Under the pieces are notes generated by a model, which did not search any database, was not told where the DNA came from, and was given only the letters and a program-made list of their open reading frames with translations. The position numbers and the translations under genes are program-made. From assembly GCA_902497025.1 (NCBI GenBank), contig CABVDJ010000044.1:1-8967 (forward strand): 8,967 bases of DNA, given 5' to 3'. Positions 1 to 6,881 of this stretch are shown piece after piece (position 1 is the stretch's first letter; every line of letters starts with the position of its first letter). Source of the DNA: an uncultured Collinsella sp. (GTDB lineage Bacteria; Actinomycetota; Coriobacteriia; Coriobacteriales; Coriobacteriaceae).

Positions 1-1347
1 CCCGTCGATGACGCGAGCGGCCACAGGACTGGTGGCGCTGGTGATTGACAATGCAATCAGCGTCTCATCCGAGTGCAAGCGTCGGTTCACGCTGTTGAGA
101 TGCTCGGTTTTCAGCCGACAGATGGGTTCGATGGCGGCATCGTCGATTACCGGAATGGTTTCGTCAACACCGGTGACGGCCTTGAGCGCGTGCATCAGCA
201 GCGCGCTGGCCGCGCCCAACAGGTCGCCGGTTTTGCCGGTGACCACATGGCCATCGGGCAGCACCATGGCACCAGCCGGGGCACCGGTGGCGGCTTCCTT
301 CTCAAGGGCCACGGCGCGGGCGGGAGAAAGATCGGGGGTCACGCCGGCCCGGTTCATGATGGAGCGCAGCCGCTCCACCTGTTCCTCGCCAGTGCCGGTG
401 CGCTTCAAGTGCACGGCGGCGGCGAAGTAGCGGCGCACGATTTCCAGACGCGCGGCATCGCGGCAGGCATCGTCGTCCACAATGGCGTATCCGGCCATGT
501 TGACGCCCATATCGGTGGGGCTCTGATAGGGGCTTTCGCCCATGATGCGCTCCATCATGGCTTTGAGCACGGGGAATGCTTCGACGTCGCGGTTGTAGTT
601 GACGGTGGTCTCGCCGTACGCTTCCAGATGGAACGGGTCGATGATATTGGCATCGTCGAGGTCGACGGTGGCAGCCTCGTACGCGATGTTGACCGGATGG
701 TTGAGCGGAAGATTCCAGATGGGGAACGTCTCGTATTTGGCATAGCCGGCGTCGATGCCGCGCTGGTGCTCGTGGTAGAGCTGGCTCAGGCACGTGGCGA
801 GTTTGCCGGAGCCAGGGCCGGGCGCGGTGACCACGACGAGCGGCCGGGTGGTCTCGATGTACTCGTTCTTGCCGTATCCGTCGTCTGAAACGATGCGTTC
901 GATGTCGTGCGGGTATCCGGCGATCGGGTAGTGCAGGCGGCAGGTGACGCCGAGTTGCTCGAGGCGGTGGCGGTAGGCGTCGGCGGCGGGCTGATTGGCG
1001 TATTGGGTGAGCACTACGGAGCCGACGAGGAAGCCGCGGGAACGGAACACGTCGATGAGTCGCAGCACGTCCTCGTCGTAGGGGATACCGAGGTCGCCGC
1101 GGGTCTTGCCTTTTTCGATATGGTTGGCGTTGATGGCGATGACGATTTCCACATCGTCCACCAGACTTTCCAACATGCGGAACTTGGTGTCCGGCTCAAA
1201 GCCGGGCAGCACGCGCGAGGCGTGGTAGTCGTCGAAGAGCTTGCCTCCGAATTCCAGATAGAGTTTGCCGCCGAATTGCGCGATGCGCTTTCTGATGTTG
1301 GCGGCTTGCAGCTCGATGTATTTTTCGTTGTCGAATCCCTGGCGCAT
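1..1347 (-). CDS. DUF1846 family protein, 3' end beyond the window
   Basis: The frame is open for all 449 codons from the ATG at 1347 to the left edge, so the C-terminus is missing. The N-terminus has the family look: FDNEKY near residue 5, then FGGKLYLEFGGKLFDDYHA (about residues 25-43) and SRVLPGFEPD. A Walker-A-like GPGSGK ends at Lys182, followed by an acidic, aromatic-rich middle (YETFPIWNLPLNHPVN). DUF1846 proteins are about 500 residues long, so roughly 50 are missing. Their biochemical role is not established to my knowledge; the GPGSGK loop suggests nucleotide or phosphate binding, which is inference. No signal peptide or membrane segment is visible. An in-frame ATG at 1359 sits 1 nt from the GGAAAGG box (1361-1367) while the ATG at 1347 sits 13 nt away. 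I chose 1347 because the protein then starts like the family, but the start is uncertain. It looks like a core gene bordering the accessory region. Confidence 0.85.
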   Translation of the reverse strand, partial: MRQGFDNEKYIELQAANIRKRIAQFGGKLYLEFGGKLFDDYHASRVLPGFEPDTKFRMLESLVDDVEIVIAINANHIEKGKTRGDLGIPYDEDVLRLIDVFRSRGFLVGSVVLTQYANQPAADAYRHRLEQLGVTCRLHYPIAGYPHDIERIVSDDGYGKNEYIETTRPLVVVTAPGPGSGKLATCLSQLYHEHQRGIDAGYAKYETFPIWNLPLNHPVNIAYEAATVDLDDANIIDPFHLEAYGETTVNYNRDVEAFPVLKAMMERIMGESPYQSPTDMGVNMAGYAIVDDDACRDAARLEIVRRYFAAAVHLKRTGTGEEQVERLRSIMNRAGVTPDLSPARAVALEKEAATGAPAGAMVLPDGHVVTGKTGDLLGAASALLMHALKAVTGVDETIPVIDDAAIEPICRLKTEHLNSVNRRLHSDETLIALSITSATSPVAARVIDG

Positions 1348-1389
1348 AGAGGTCGGCATCCCTTTCCGAACGACGTCGTAAACGGAAAA

Positions 1390-1418
1390 ATTATACCGGA
1401 CGTCGTCGGCAACAAAAA
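1390..1418 (-). promoter_or_regulatory. Promoter of the DUF1846 gene
   Basis: Read on the minus strand, a perfect TATAAT occupies 1395-1390. Seventeen bases upstream is TTTTTG (1418-1413), a poor -35 box that coincides with the T-tract of the neighbouring terminator. Transcription would begin near 1383, leaving a leader of about 36 nt before the ATG at 1347. The -10 match is strong and correctly placed; the -35 call is weak. Confidence 0.5.
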
Positions 1419-1446
1419 ATGGGATTCCCCGATGGGGAATCCCATT
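1411..1446 (-). terminator. Intrinsic terminator of the toxin-immunity operon
   Basis: A perfect 13-bp inverted repeat (1418-1430 with 1434-1446, stem AATGGGATTCCCC) encloses a 3-nt GAT loop. On the minus strand the stem is followed by TTTTTTGTT (1419-1411), the classic shape of a Rho-independent terminator. It lies about 150 nt after the immunity gene stop and directly before the promoter of the DUF1846 gene, so it insulates the two units. The plus-strand side has no T-run. Confidence 0.85.
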
Positions 1447-1593
1447 CGTCATAGAGAGCAATTACTCCCGAGGAATGTTGAACAGGGGTTTGCATGGCTC
1501 CCAAAAACGCGCTGGTCGAAACGTTGCCGACGACGCGTGCGCTCGAAGAGTATGCACGGGTGGCTTTGCGGTGATTTCCCAGACCGTTCGTTG
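1447..1593. other. Gap with one possible tiny plus-strand ORF
   Basis: These 147 bases lie between the immunity gene stop and the terminator. The only thing visible is a 26-codon plus-strand ORF at 1494-1574. It starts MAPKNALVETL, ends EEYARVALR before a TGA, and has AGGGG a few bases upstream of its ATG. Its composition resembles ordinary protein rather than random translation, so it could be the leftover start of a lost gene. It could equally be chance. I do not recognise it. Confidence 0.25.
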
Positions 1594-1977
1594 CTAGGCG
1601 AGATATTTCTTTTTCCAGGCCTTCTTTCGGGCGTAAGCGTTTTCTGTCATGTCGGAGTAGTCGTAATCAACTTTGAACTTGCCGTTGGAATGGAGAATAA
1701 GCGTCATCGATCCCCATCTCTTTTCGGGCTTAAGCGCGGCCCTTTCAGGTTCAATGAACTTGTTGATAGCCATAAAGTTTTTCATCAAGGATGCCCTCGA
1801 AACGCCTTTTTGGTCAAAGCATTTAACGAAGTCGTCTTTTCCGCTGCCAGCAACGTAATACTCAATAGAGAACGCACCCTCGGCGTACTCGGCGTAAAAC
1901 ACGACCTTGCTCCAGTCTTCGGGGAGGGTTTCCTCAAGAATTGAAGCTATCCCTTGTAGCATCTTCTTTTCACTCAT
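1594..1977 (-). CDS. YezG/DUF600-family immunity protein
   Basis: This 127-residue cytoplasmic protein matches the YezG (DUF600) family in length and layout. It has an N-terminal helix with an IASILEETLPEDW-type motif, a strand-rich middle (VVFYAEYAEGAFSIEYYV), and the family's hallmark C-terminus with a hydrophobic strand (MTLILHSNGKFKVDYDY) ending in KKAWKKKYLA. In Bacillus subtilis YezG is the antitoxin of the YeeF nuclease toxin, so the expected job here is to bind and silence the nuclease domain encoded just upstream. Its ATG shares one base with the toxin stop (TAATG). A good ribosome-binding site, AAAGGA (1989-1984), lies 6 nt upstream inside the toxin gene. The pairing supports transcription and translation coupled to the toxin. 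Nothing suggests decay. The family call is from memory of its conserved pattern and is fairly secure. Confidence 0.85.
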   Translation of the reverse strand: MSEKKMLQGIASILEETLPEDWSKVVFYAEYAEGAFSIEYYVAGSGKDDFVKCFDQKGVSRASLMKNFMAINKFIEPERAALKPEKRWGSMTLILHSNGKFKVDYDYSDMTENAYARKKAWKKKYLA

Positions 1978-3254
1978 TACATTTCCTTTGCAGTGTTAAG
2001 AAGAAACGTAACCGTCTCTTCGCCGTCAATAATGTCCGTGATAGCAAACGAGCTAGGCCTGAATGACCCGCCCTCATAAAGTGGCTCAACCTTGAAAAAC
2101 ACTTCAGCGCCATCAGCCAAAGCATCGGCGCATTTTTGCTCGATTGCTGCATAGGCTTTTTGGTTAACCTCGCCGCCCATGGCGACAATATTCTCAAGGC
2201 CATTTGATCCATTGAATCGGTCGGCAATCAGATGGCCTCTTTGATCAAAAAGCTCTTCAAACCCTTTTCCGATTGACTGGATAGTGTCCTTGATGGTCAA
2301 ACGACCTTCGTGGGTCTTTAGTTGTAAGAAGCCTTCGGCCGATTCGACCCTACCCATTGCATCGGTAACGTATTTATACCCATTGATCTCATAGCTCATG
2401 TTCGGAACGAGGTCGTCGCCAACGCGGTAAAGTTGCCCGAGATCGTCGGTTGCACACTTCACGCCGTCGATCGCAAACTCGTTATTGGGAAGCAGTCGGT
2501 CGCCTTCGTAAATTGCCTTTCCGGCATCATCCAGAATTCGTGAGCTTGCGCCCGATTCTGCTGCCTTTGAGGCAAGAAAGTTATTTAGACCTCGTCCGGC
2601 AAGAAGCGTTGCTGCCGTAACAGTTCCCGCAACGACTTCTCCGACGATATCCTCCTGAGATATCTCACCGTCTTCAGCGCCGGCTTCCAAGCTCTTTCCC
2701 ATTTCGTCAAGAACGAGTACAGACCCAGCAGCGAGTGCTGCAGGGGCAGAAGCGGTGACGGCTACGGCACCAAGCGCAACTTCAGTGGCGATTTCGCCTC
2801 CAGTTTCGACATAGTCTCCGATTTCCCGTATCTGCTCATCGGCTTCCATGAAGTCGCCCCAGGCGTTGGCTGCATCGTCAACAGCGTGTGTTTGCGCGGT
2901 TTTCACCGCTGCTTCTTCGTCTTCGGCCAGTAGTTCAATATTCGATTCAACACCGACATATGCGTTTTCTCCAACGTCGGCAACTCCAAGTACGAACCTG
3001 CCGCCAAGATAAGCTCCGTTCCTTGCGCCATCGCGGACAGTTTCGCCTGCAGCGTTGAGTGTTGGCTCGCATGCTTTCCAGGCGTCATCTGCGGCTTCTT
3101 GAACTGTTGAAATGCTCGCGGTTAGGACATCGCCGGAAGAAATATCCCGCCATGCGGCATCTGCACAATCAGCAACGGTGCGTTGCGCCTCCTCAAAGGC
3201 CAATCTCGTTTCGGTCGTATCCGGCATTAATTGCTCTATATTTTCAAACGCCAT
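1977..3254 (-). CDS. Polymorphic toxin with C-terminal Endonuclease_NS_2-type nuclease
   Basis: A 425-residue predicted antibacterial effector. Residues 1-150 are acidic and Ala/Asp-rich helices without a signal peptide and without a recognisable LXG or WXG domain. Residues about 156-183 and 202-221 are two hydrophobic Ala/Gly/Val-rich stretches. Residues 251-306 are a duplicated pre-toxin module (LLPNNEF..DG then LVPNMSYEINGYKYVTD). Residues about 335-420 resemble the DNA/RNA non-specific endonuclease type found in YeeF: QRGHLIADRFNGSNGLENIV with predicted base His341, Asn364 and Glu372 as likely metal and active-site residues, then YEGGSFRPSSFAITDIIDG. NucA-type enzymes usually have DRGH; here it is QRGH. 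The expected activity is cleavage of target-cell nucleic acid. The ATG directly follows the stop of the ATPase fragment (TAAATG) and the gene overlaps the immunity gene by one base. The delivery route is unknown. The frame is intact. Confidence 0.8.
   Translation of the reverse strand: MAFENIEQLMPDTTETRLAFEEAQRTVADCADAAWRDISSGDVLTASISTVQEAADDAWKACEPTLNAAGETVRDGARNGAYLGGRFVLGVADVGENAYVGVESNIELLAEDEEAAVKTAQTHAVDDAANAWGDFMEADEQIREIGDYVETGGEIATEVALGAVAVTASAPAALAAGSVLVLDEMGKSLEAGAEDGEISQEDIVGEVVAGTVTAATLLAGRGLNNFLASKAAESGASSRILDDAGKAIYEGDRLLPNNEFAIDGVKCATDDLGQLYRVGDDLVPNMSYEINGYKYVTDAMGRVESAEGFLQLKTHEGRLTIKDTIQSIGKGFEELFDQRGHLIADRFNGSNGLENIVAMGGEVNQKAYAAIEQKCADALADGAEVFFKVEPLYEGGSFRPSSFAITDIIDGEETVTFLLNTAKEM
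2337..2504 (-). repeat. Tandem 28-residue repeat inside the toxin
   Basis: Toxin residues 251-278 and 279-306 align end to end. Shared positions include G-D-x-L-x-P-N, then I-x-G-x-K, then T-D-x-x-G (11 of 28 identical by eye). The second unit has the form common before toxin domains of LXG-type effectors (YEINGYKYVTDAMGR). It probably forms a small strand-rich linker between the translocation part and the nuclease. Confidence 0.6.
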
Positions 3255-3965
3255 TTAGATCACCGGCCTTGTTTGAGATAAGACCGCTGATACTTCGGCG
3301 AGTGCTGAGGCCTTTTCCGTTGTCTCGATGCCGGTACCCCTCTTTCTCAGCTCGTTGAGATGAGCGTTAAACATCGACTGAATGAACAGGTATTGGATTG
3401 GTCCCCAGCTTTCGGGTGAGGAGTCATCTTCGAATTTCCAGCTTGAAAGCAGATGGGAGCAAAGCCTCTCTTTGAGGCTGTCGGCAGATAAATCCCTGGC
3501 GTCGTCGAGGATGCGTCCAATATTGAAATACCTATAAGCACACCATTCAAACAGTGGCTTCCTCGAGGACAGAGGAGTCCCTGCCATCTCAATCAAGCGT
3601 GCCTTCATGGAGTCAGGTATGTCCATCTTGTGCACACAGTCGCAGAAGTTGTATTCCCTTGGCTCATCGAGCTTGAACGGATTAAGCACACAAGAGTTGA
3701 GATAGCGAAGCTCTTCAGAAGAAGCCTTGTCCTTCGCGCTGTGCTTGCTCTGTGTCGGCGAGTACTCTAGGCCGCGTTCATGCGGTTCGATGTGACAGAG
3801 GACAGGTTCGATCCATTCGTTCTGATATATTGCTGCAACGCCTCGCTGAAGCTTTGCAAGCTCTTGGATTTGGCTCTCGTTAAGATTTGCCGCCTTGCTG
3901 ACAAGCATCCTGTCGCCTTCGTCAGGCAGTTTCCAGGATAAGTCGATGCGATGATTCTGCCTCAA
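3255..3965 (-). pseudogene. C-terminal remnant of a HerA-like (DUF87-type) ATPase
   Basis: The 236-codon frame begins at a TTG (3965) nine codons after an in-frame stop and has no ribosome-binding site. Its first 60 residues resemble the last part of large bacterial 'ATP-binding protein' (HerA/DUF87-like) motor ATPases: NHRIDLSWKLPDEGDR, a helix LNESQIQELAKLQRGVAA, then IYQNEWIEPVLCHI. No Walker A or Walker B motif is present, so the catalytic core is missing and only the C-terminal extension remains (Cys-containing NFCDCVHKMD, then a helical tail). Its stop TAA directly abuts the toxin ATG, so toxin translation may have depended on it. The upstream sequence changes into an IS66-type end (3985-4005), which is the likely cause of truncation. 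The family call rests on remembered sequence pattern and is moderate; a VirB4-like ATPase is the main alternative. Confidence 0.5.
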
Positions 3966-3984
3966 GCCCAGCGGGTTGTTAAGG

Positions 3985-4005
3985 CGCGGTCATTTTGGCG
4001 CTTAC
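3985..4005. repeat. IS66-type terminal repeat, copy 1 (outer end at 4005)
   Basis: These 21 bases are the reverse complement of 5387-5407 except for one position (GTAAGCGCC here, GTAAGCGTC there). Read from 4005 leftwards it starts GTAAGCG; IS66-family ends characteristically begin GTAA. The element body would therefore lie to the left, but the sequence there becomes the ATPase remnant within about 20-40 bp, so only the tip survives. Confidence 0.6.
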
Positions 4006-4053
4006 ATCTCACTTTTGCAGACGTAGAATACGAGTATTGGAATCAAAGGAGGG
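4001..4053 (+). promoter_or_regulatory. MFS promoter, dyad and ribosome-binding site
   Basis: CTTACA (4001-4006) and TAGAAT (4024-4029) are spaced by 17 bases, each 4 to 5 of 6 to consensus, giving a start near 4036. The -35 box overlaps the IS66-type end, suggesting a hybrid promoter. Across the start point lies a small dyad, AATAC-GA-GTATT (4027-4038), which could be an operator. AAAGGAGGG (4045-4053) is a strong Shine-Dalgarno site 5 nt before the ATG at 4059 and fixes that start. Confidence 0.55.
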
Positions 4054-4058
4054 TTCTC

Positions 4059-5383
4059 ATGCCAAATATCGGTAAGGACGACCATCCGAAGCTGTGGTCG
4101 CTTATTTTCGTGCTTATCATCGCGCTGACCTTCTGTTGCTTCGTCATGGGCCAAGGACTCAACAGTGGAACCAGCGTCTTCCTGGCAGGCCAAGGTTACG
4201 GTGCGAGCCTTGCCGGCGTACTTGCCTCGTCTTCTCCATTGCCGCCGCGTTAGCACGACTGTTCGTCGGCCCTGTTATCGACAACGGCAAGTGCTCACTC
4301 GTTATCATCGCCGGCATCGCTATCCTCATAGCAGGAACAGCACTGTCCGCTGTCGTTCAAGGCATCCCCCTCTTCACAATCAGCCGTTTGCTGCAAGGCG
4401 TGGGCTTTGGCGCAGCAACAACAGCAGCCTCGACCGCCGCAGCAAGCGTCTTACCGCAAGAACGGCTCGGCGAAGGCATTGGATACCACGGCCTCGGACA
4501 GGCTATCGCCATGAGCATCGGCCCAGCCTTCGCACTTTACCTAGTAGGAACCGATCCCTCAACGAACCTCTATGTCGGCCTTGCCCTGGTTGGGTTTGCA
4601 GGGCTTGTAATCGCCCTCAACGCACGCTATGAAAGTAAATGGCAAACTCTGCCAAGCTCCAGCGCATACCGAATCAAAATGGAAACCCGGCTCGAACTCG
4701 ACTCAAAAGACGGGCAGGCACCCAGCCCCACCACAGTAACTACATCCGAAACAATTAACAGTGAAAAGTATCCTGAAGGCGACCAGGTGTCCAAGAGAAC
4801 CCTGCGTGACTCATTCAACATCTTCGAGCCGCGCGCATTGCCTGGCGCCATCCCACAGATGATCATGTGCCCCACTTTTGGCTTTGGCGTCTTCTTTGCT
4901 GGTCTGTACGGTACTACTCTCGGCTATACCCACGCCGGTCTCTTCTACACCATCAGCGCGGTAAGCATGATTATCATTCGCATGATTTCAAAGCATTTCA
5001 TGGACACCGTACCTGCAATCAAAACAATGACCGGAGCCGTCGCGTGCGGCATCCTCTGCTGCCTTATGCTACTTGCCGCACCGTACGGGGAACCTGTCTT
5101 CCTGGCGTCCGGAATCTTCTATGGTCTCGCCACTGGCATAAGCCTGCCACTTAATCAAAGCGTAGCGGTAAAGAACACCCCGCCAGAGCGCTGGGGCGCC
5201 GCAAACGCCCTGTTCCTGCTCGCCAATGACATCGGCATTGGCTTCGCAAGCGTAATCTGGGGCGTTATCAATGACTCATTCGGGTTCCAGACAAGCATCG
5301 TCTGCGTCATTGTCTGCCTTATCGCAAGCTACGCATCCGCCTGGATCGTCTACCCCGCCCGCGACAAGCGGTGGAGGCATTAG
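4059..5383 (+). pseudogene. MFS efflux transporter with a frameshift
   Basis: A major facilitator superfamily permease, probably a drug or small-molecule exporter in the cytoplasmic membrane. The first 56 residues from ATG 4059 give TM1 (SLIFVLIIALTFCCFV) and read to GVLA, after which the frame meets a stop at 4251-4253. The continuation is in the -1 frame from about 4226 (LVFSIAAALARLFVGPVID), consistent with one lost base near 4224-4230. After repair the protein is about 441 residues, normal for 12-TM MFS. Motif A is visible after TM2 (GPVIDNGK), as is the RLLQGVGFGAATTAA helix typical of TM4. A long hydrophilic central loop is followed by the second six-helix half (MCPTFGFGVFFAGLYG, SVIWGVINDSFG). 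No slippery heptamer is present, so programmed frameshifting is unlikely; a mutation or a sequencing error is likelier. It stands alone, between two IS66-type ends. Confidence 0.85.
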
Positions 5384-5386
5384 AGC

Positions 5387-5407
5387 GTAAGCGTCAAAAT
5401 GACCGCG
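5387..5407. repeat. IS66-type terminal repeat, copy 2 (outer end at 5387)
   Basis: It matches 3985-4005 in inverted orientation at 20 of 21 positions. It lies 96 bp beyond the transposase stop, where the end of the element is expected. This position is the main reason for calling both copies IS66 ends rather than operators or the ends of a transposon carrying the MFS gene. Confidence 0.7.
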
Positions 5408-5412
5408 TAGCA

Positions 5413-5465
5413 GGAAACGTCCAGGACCATTCCGGCATACGGATGGAAAAGTCCTGGACGTTTCC
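5413..5465. terminator. Long hairpin inside the IS66 end
   Basis: A perfect 15-bp stem (5413-5427 with 5451-5465, GGAAACGTCCAGGAC) encloses 23 nt, in which TCCG-GCATA-CGGA (5431-5443) forms a second small hairpin. It lies between the tnpC stop and the terminal repeat and follows the MFS gene by 29 nt. No good T-run follows on either strand, so a terminator role is plausible but unproven. It may instead block read-through from neighbours into the element or form part of the transposase binding site. Confidence 0.5.
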
Positions 5466-5502
5466 ATCTTTGCGTTGCGGTATGCCTTAGGCCGCTATGT
5501 CG

Positions 5503-6709
5503 CTACAGGCCCTCCTCGGCGTTGTTCGCCATCTCGTCGTCGAACGCATCGGGGTCGATGTTAATTATGAAGTCGTCAGGCATCTCTTTGGCCTTCTCGG
5601 CAGCGGCTGGGTCGAGCTTGCAGGACTCAGGCACCCTATCCGACCACGGCAGGAACGAGTCCACAACCTCATCGGTGAGCTCGCCGGCGTTGGGCATCTC
5701 GGTCAGCAGCCACTCGACGTAAAGCCTGGGATTGAGCCCGTTGGCCTTGGCCGTGGTGGTGACGCTGTATATCGCCGCAGACGCCCGCGCGCCGCGCGGC
5801 GCATCGCTGAAGAGCCAGTTCTTGCGCCCTACGACGAAGATTCGCTGGGCCTGCTCGGCGACGTTGTTCGAGAGCTCCAGGTGCCCCGTCTTCGAGCACG
5901 TTCATGACGTAGGGCCAGAACTCCACAGCGTACTGCAGCGCACGGTGCGGCGCCAGCTTCGGCGAGGCTAGGGGAAGCTGGGCCCGCGCCCATCCCCCGA
6001 AGTCCTCCATGAGCGGGCGGAGCTCCGCGTCGCGGGCGGCCTTCCTGCCGCCCGGCTCCATGTCGTCGAACTTGGAGTCGACCTTGAACATGGCGTCGAT
6101 CCTGCGCCTTGCCTCGAGCGCAACGCTGGCCGCAGACGCCGCCTTGGCGTCGCCGCCGGCGATCTTCACGATTTGGGCGAAGTAGCGGCGCACGTGGACG
6201 AGGCACGCCGTGTTGGCGATGTTGGGGTTGCCGAGATTGAAGTAGGGTTTGTAGCCGTTGGCGGTAAGCGTGCCGGACCAGCCCGCAAGAAACTCCTGGG
6301 CAACGCCCTTCCTGCGGGTCTCGTGGTATTCGAATACATACACGGGCACGTTGCAGCGCGCCGAGCAGAACAGCCACATCCTCGATTTCTTCTTCGCCTC
6401 GCGGTTCGGCTCTTTCAGGACCTGAACCGTGGTCTCATCGGCATGAATCCTGACATGCGACAGCAGCTCGACCTTCATTCTCTCATGGACCTTCGCCAGC
6501 CAGCGCGCGTGCACGTTCATCATCCAGTTCGCCATGTCCTGGCGCGATATCGTCGCGCCGCACGCCTTGAGGTCTGTCTCTATGCGGTAGAGCGGCAGCG
6601 ACATGACGTACTTGCCGTTGACGATCCAGGCAAGCAGCGACGGCGTCGCAAACGAGCCTGGTATCGGCGGCTCAGGCTGCGGTGCTCGCACGATGACGCC
6701 CTTGCGTTC
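5503..6709 (-). pseudogene. tnpC: IS66-family transposase (TnpC), truncated and frameshifted
   Basis: The catalytic DDE transposase of IS66. The readable part begins near 6709 with VIVRAPQPEPPIPGSFATP, the segment after the usual zinc-binding region, so the N-terminal region is gone. It continues with SLPLYRIETDLKACGATISR and NWMMNVHARW. Asp85 (counted from GTG 6691) is in IHADETTVQV, the first catalytic Asp. The second is expected in DGY, but the sequence reads ANGYKPYF with Asn145 (codon 6259-6257). At a GGGG run (5887-5884 on the minus strand) one extra G shifts the frame. Beyond it the other frame carries the family signature SNNVAEQAQRIFVVGRKNWL with the catalytic Glu (5854-5856), then TAKANGLNPRLYVEWLL and the acidic tail to TAG at 5505-5503. 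Three separate lesions make it inactive; the single-base shift alone could be a sequencing error. Confidence 0.9.
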
Positions 6710-6712
6710 CTA

Positions 6713-6776
6713 TTGAGTTTCACTTGAGTTTCAGGGGCGTTTTTGGGGTGGTGGGACAAACTACTGGGACAGTTCA
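6713..6776 (-). mobile_element. Possible end scrap of another insertion sequence
   Basis: Read on the minus strand from 6776 this begins TGAACTGTCCCAGTAG and is rich in CCC and CCCC blocks. The TGAAC..CCC pattern recalls ends of some IS3-family elements, but no matching second end is in the window. TGGGACA occurs twice (6752-6758, 6766-6772), and an 11-bp tandem repeat (TTGAGTTTCA plus C or G) covers 6713-6734. It abuts the broken edge of the IS66 remnant. The call is weak. Confidence 0.3.
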
Positions 6777-6881
6777 CTCTCCGAAAAATCCTTTACTCTT
6801 CGTCCGCTGCGTGTCGCCATGTCCGTGGTGTACGCGCTTTTAGAGTAAAAATGACTGAAACTGCAGGTCAAAAGGCATAAA
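6777..6881. other. Short intergenic stretch, no gene seen
   Basis: No coding pattern is visible. The only structure is an 8-bp inverted pair, TTTACTCT (6792-6799) and AGAGTAAA (6842-6849), 42 nt apart. Copies of the core TTTACTC also occur at 6924-6930 and 8464-8470. Confidence 0.4.

Larger units (their letters stand above)
5387..6710 (-). mobile_element. IS66-family element remnant
   Basis: One end is the GTAAGCG-starting terminal repeat at 5387, three bases after the MFS stop. The other end is a break near 6710, inside the transposase. The accessory genes tnpA and tnpB, the transposase N-terminus and the second terminal repeat are absent. The 8-bp target duplication expected for IS66 cannot be tested because only one end survives. 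The remnant is immobile by itself. Confidence 0.75.

Noticed and set aside
73..888. Plus-strand ORF of 271 codons
   Set aside because: Antisense shadow of the DUF1846 gene, caused by its strong third-position GC bias.
907..1944. Long plus-strand ORF of 345 codons
   Set aside because: It runs antisense across the DUF1846 gene, the terminator and the immunity gene. Its translation is Val/Gly/Asp-rich like a shadow frame, with no recognisable domain.
4059..5383. Programmed frameshift in the MFS gene
   Set aside because: No X-XXY-YYZ heptamer or downstream structure near 4226, and MFS transporters are not known to use frameshifting.
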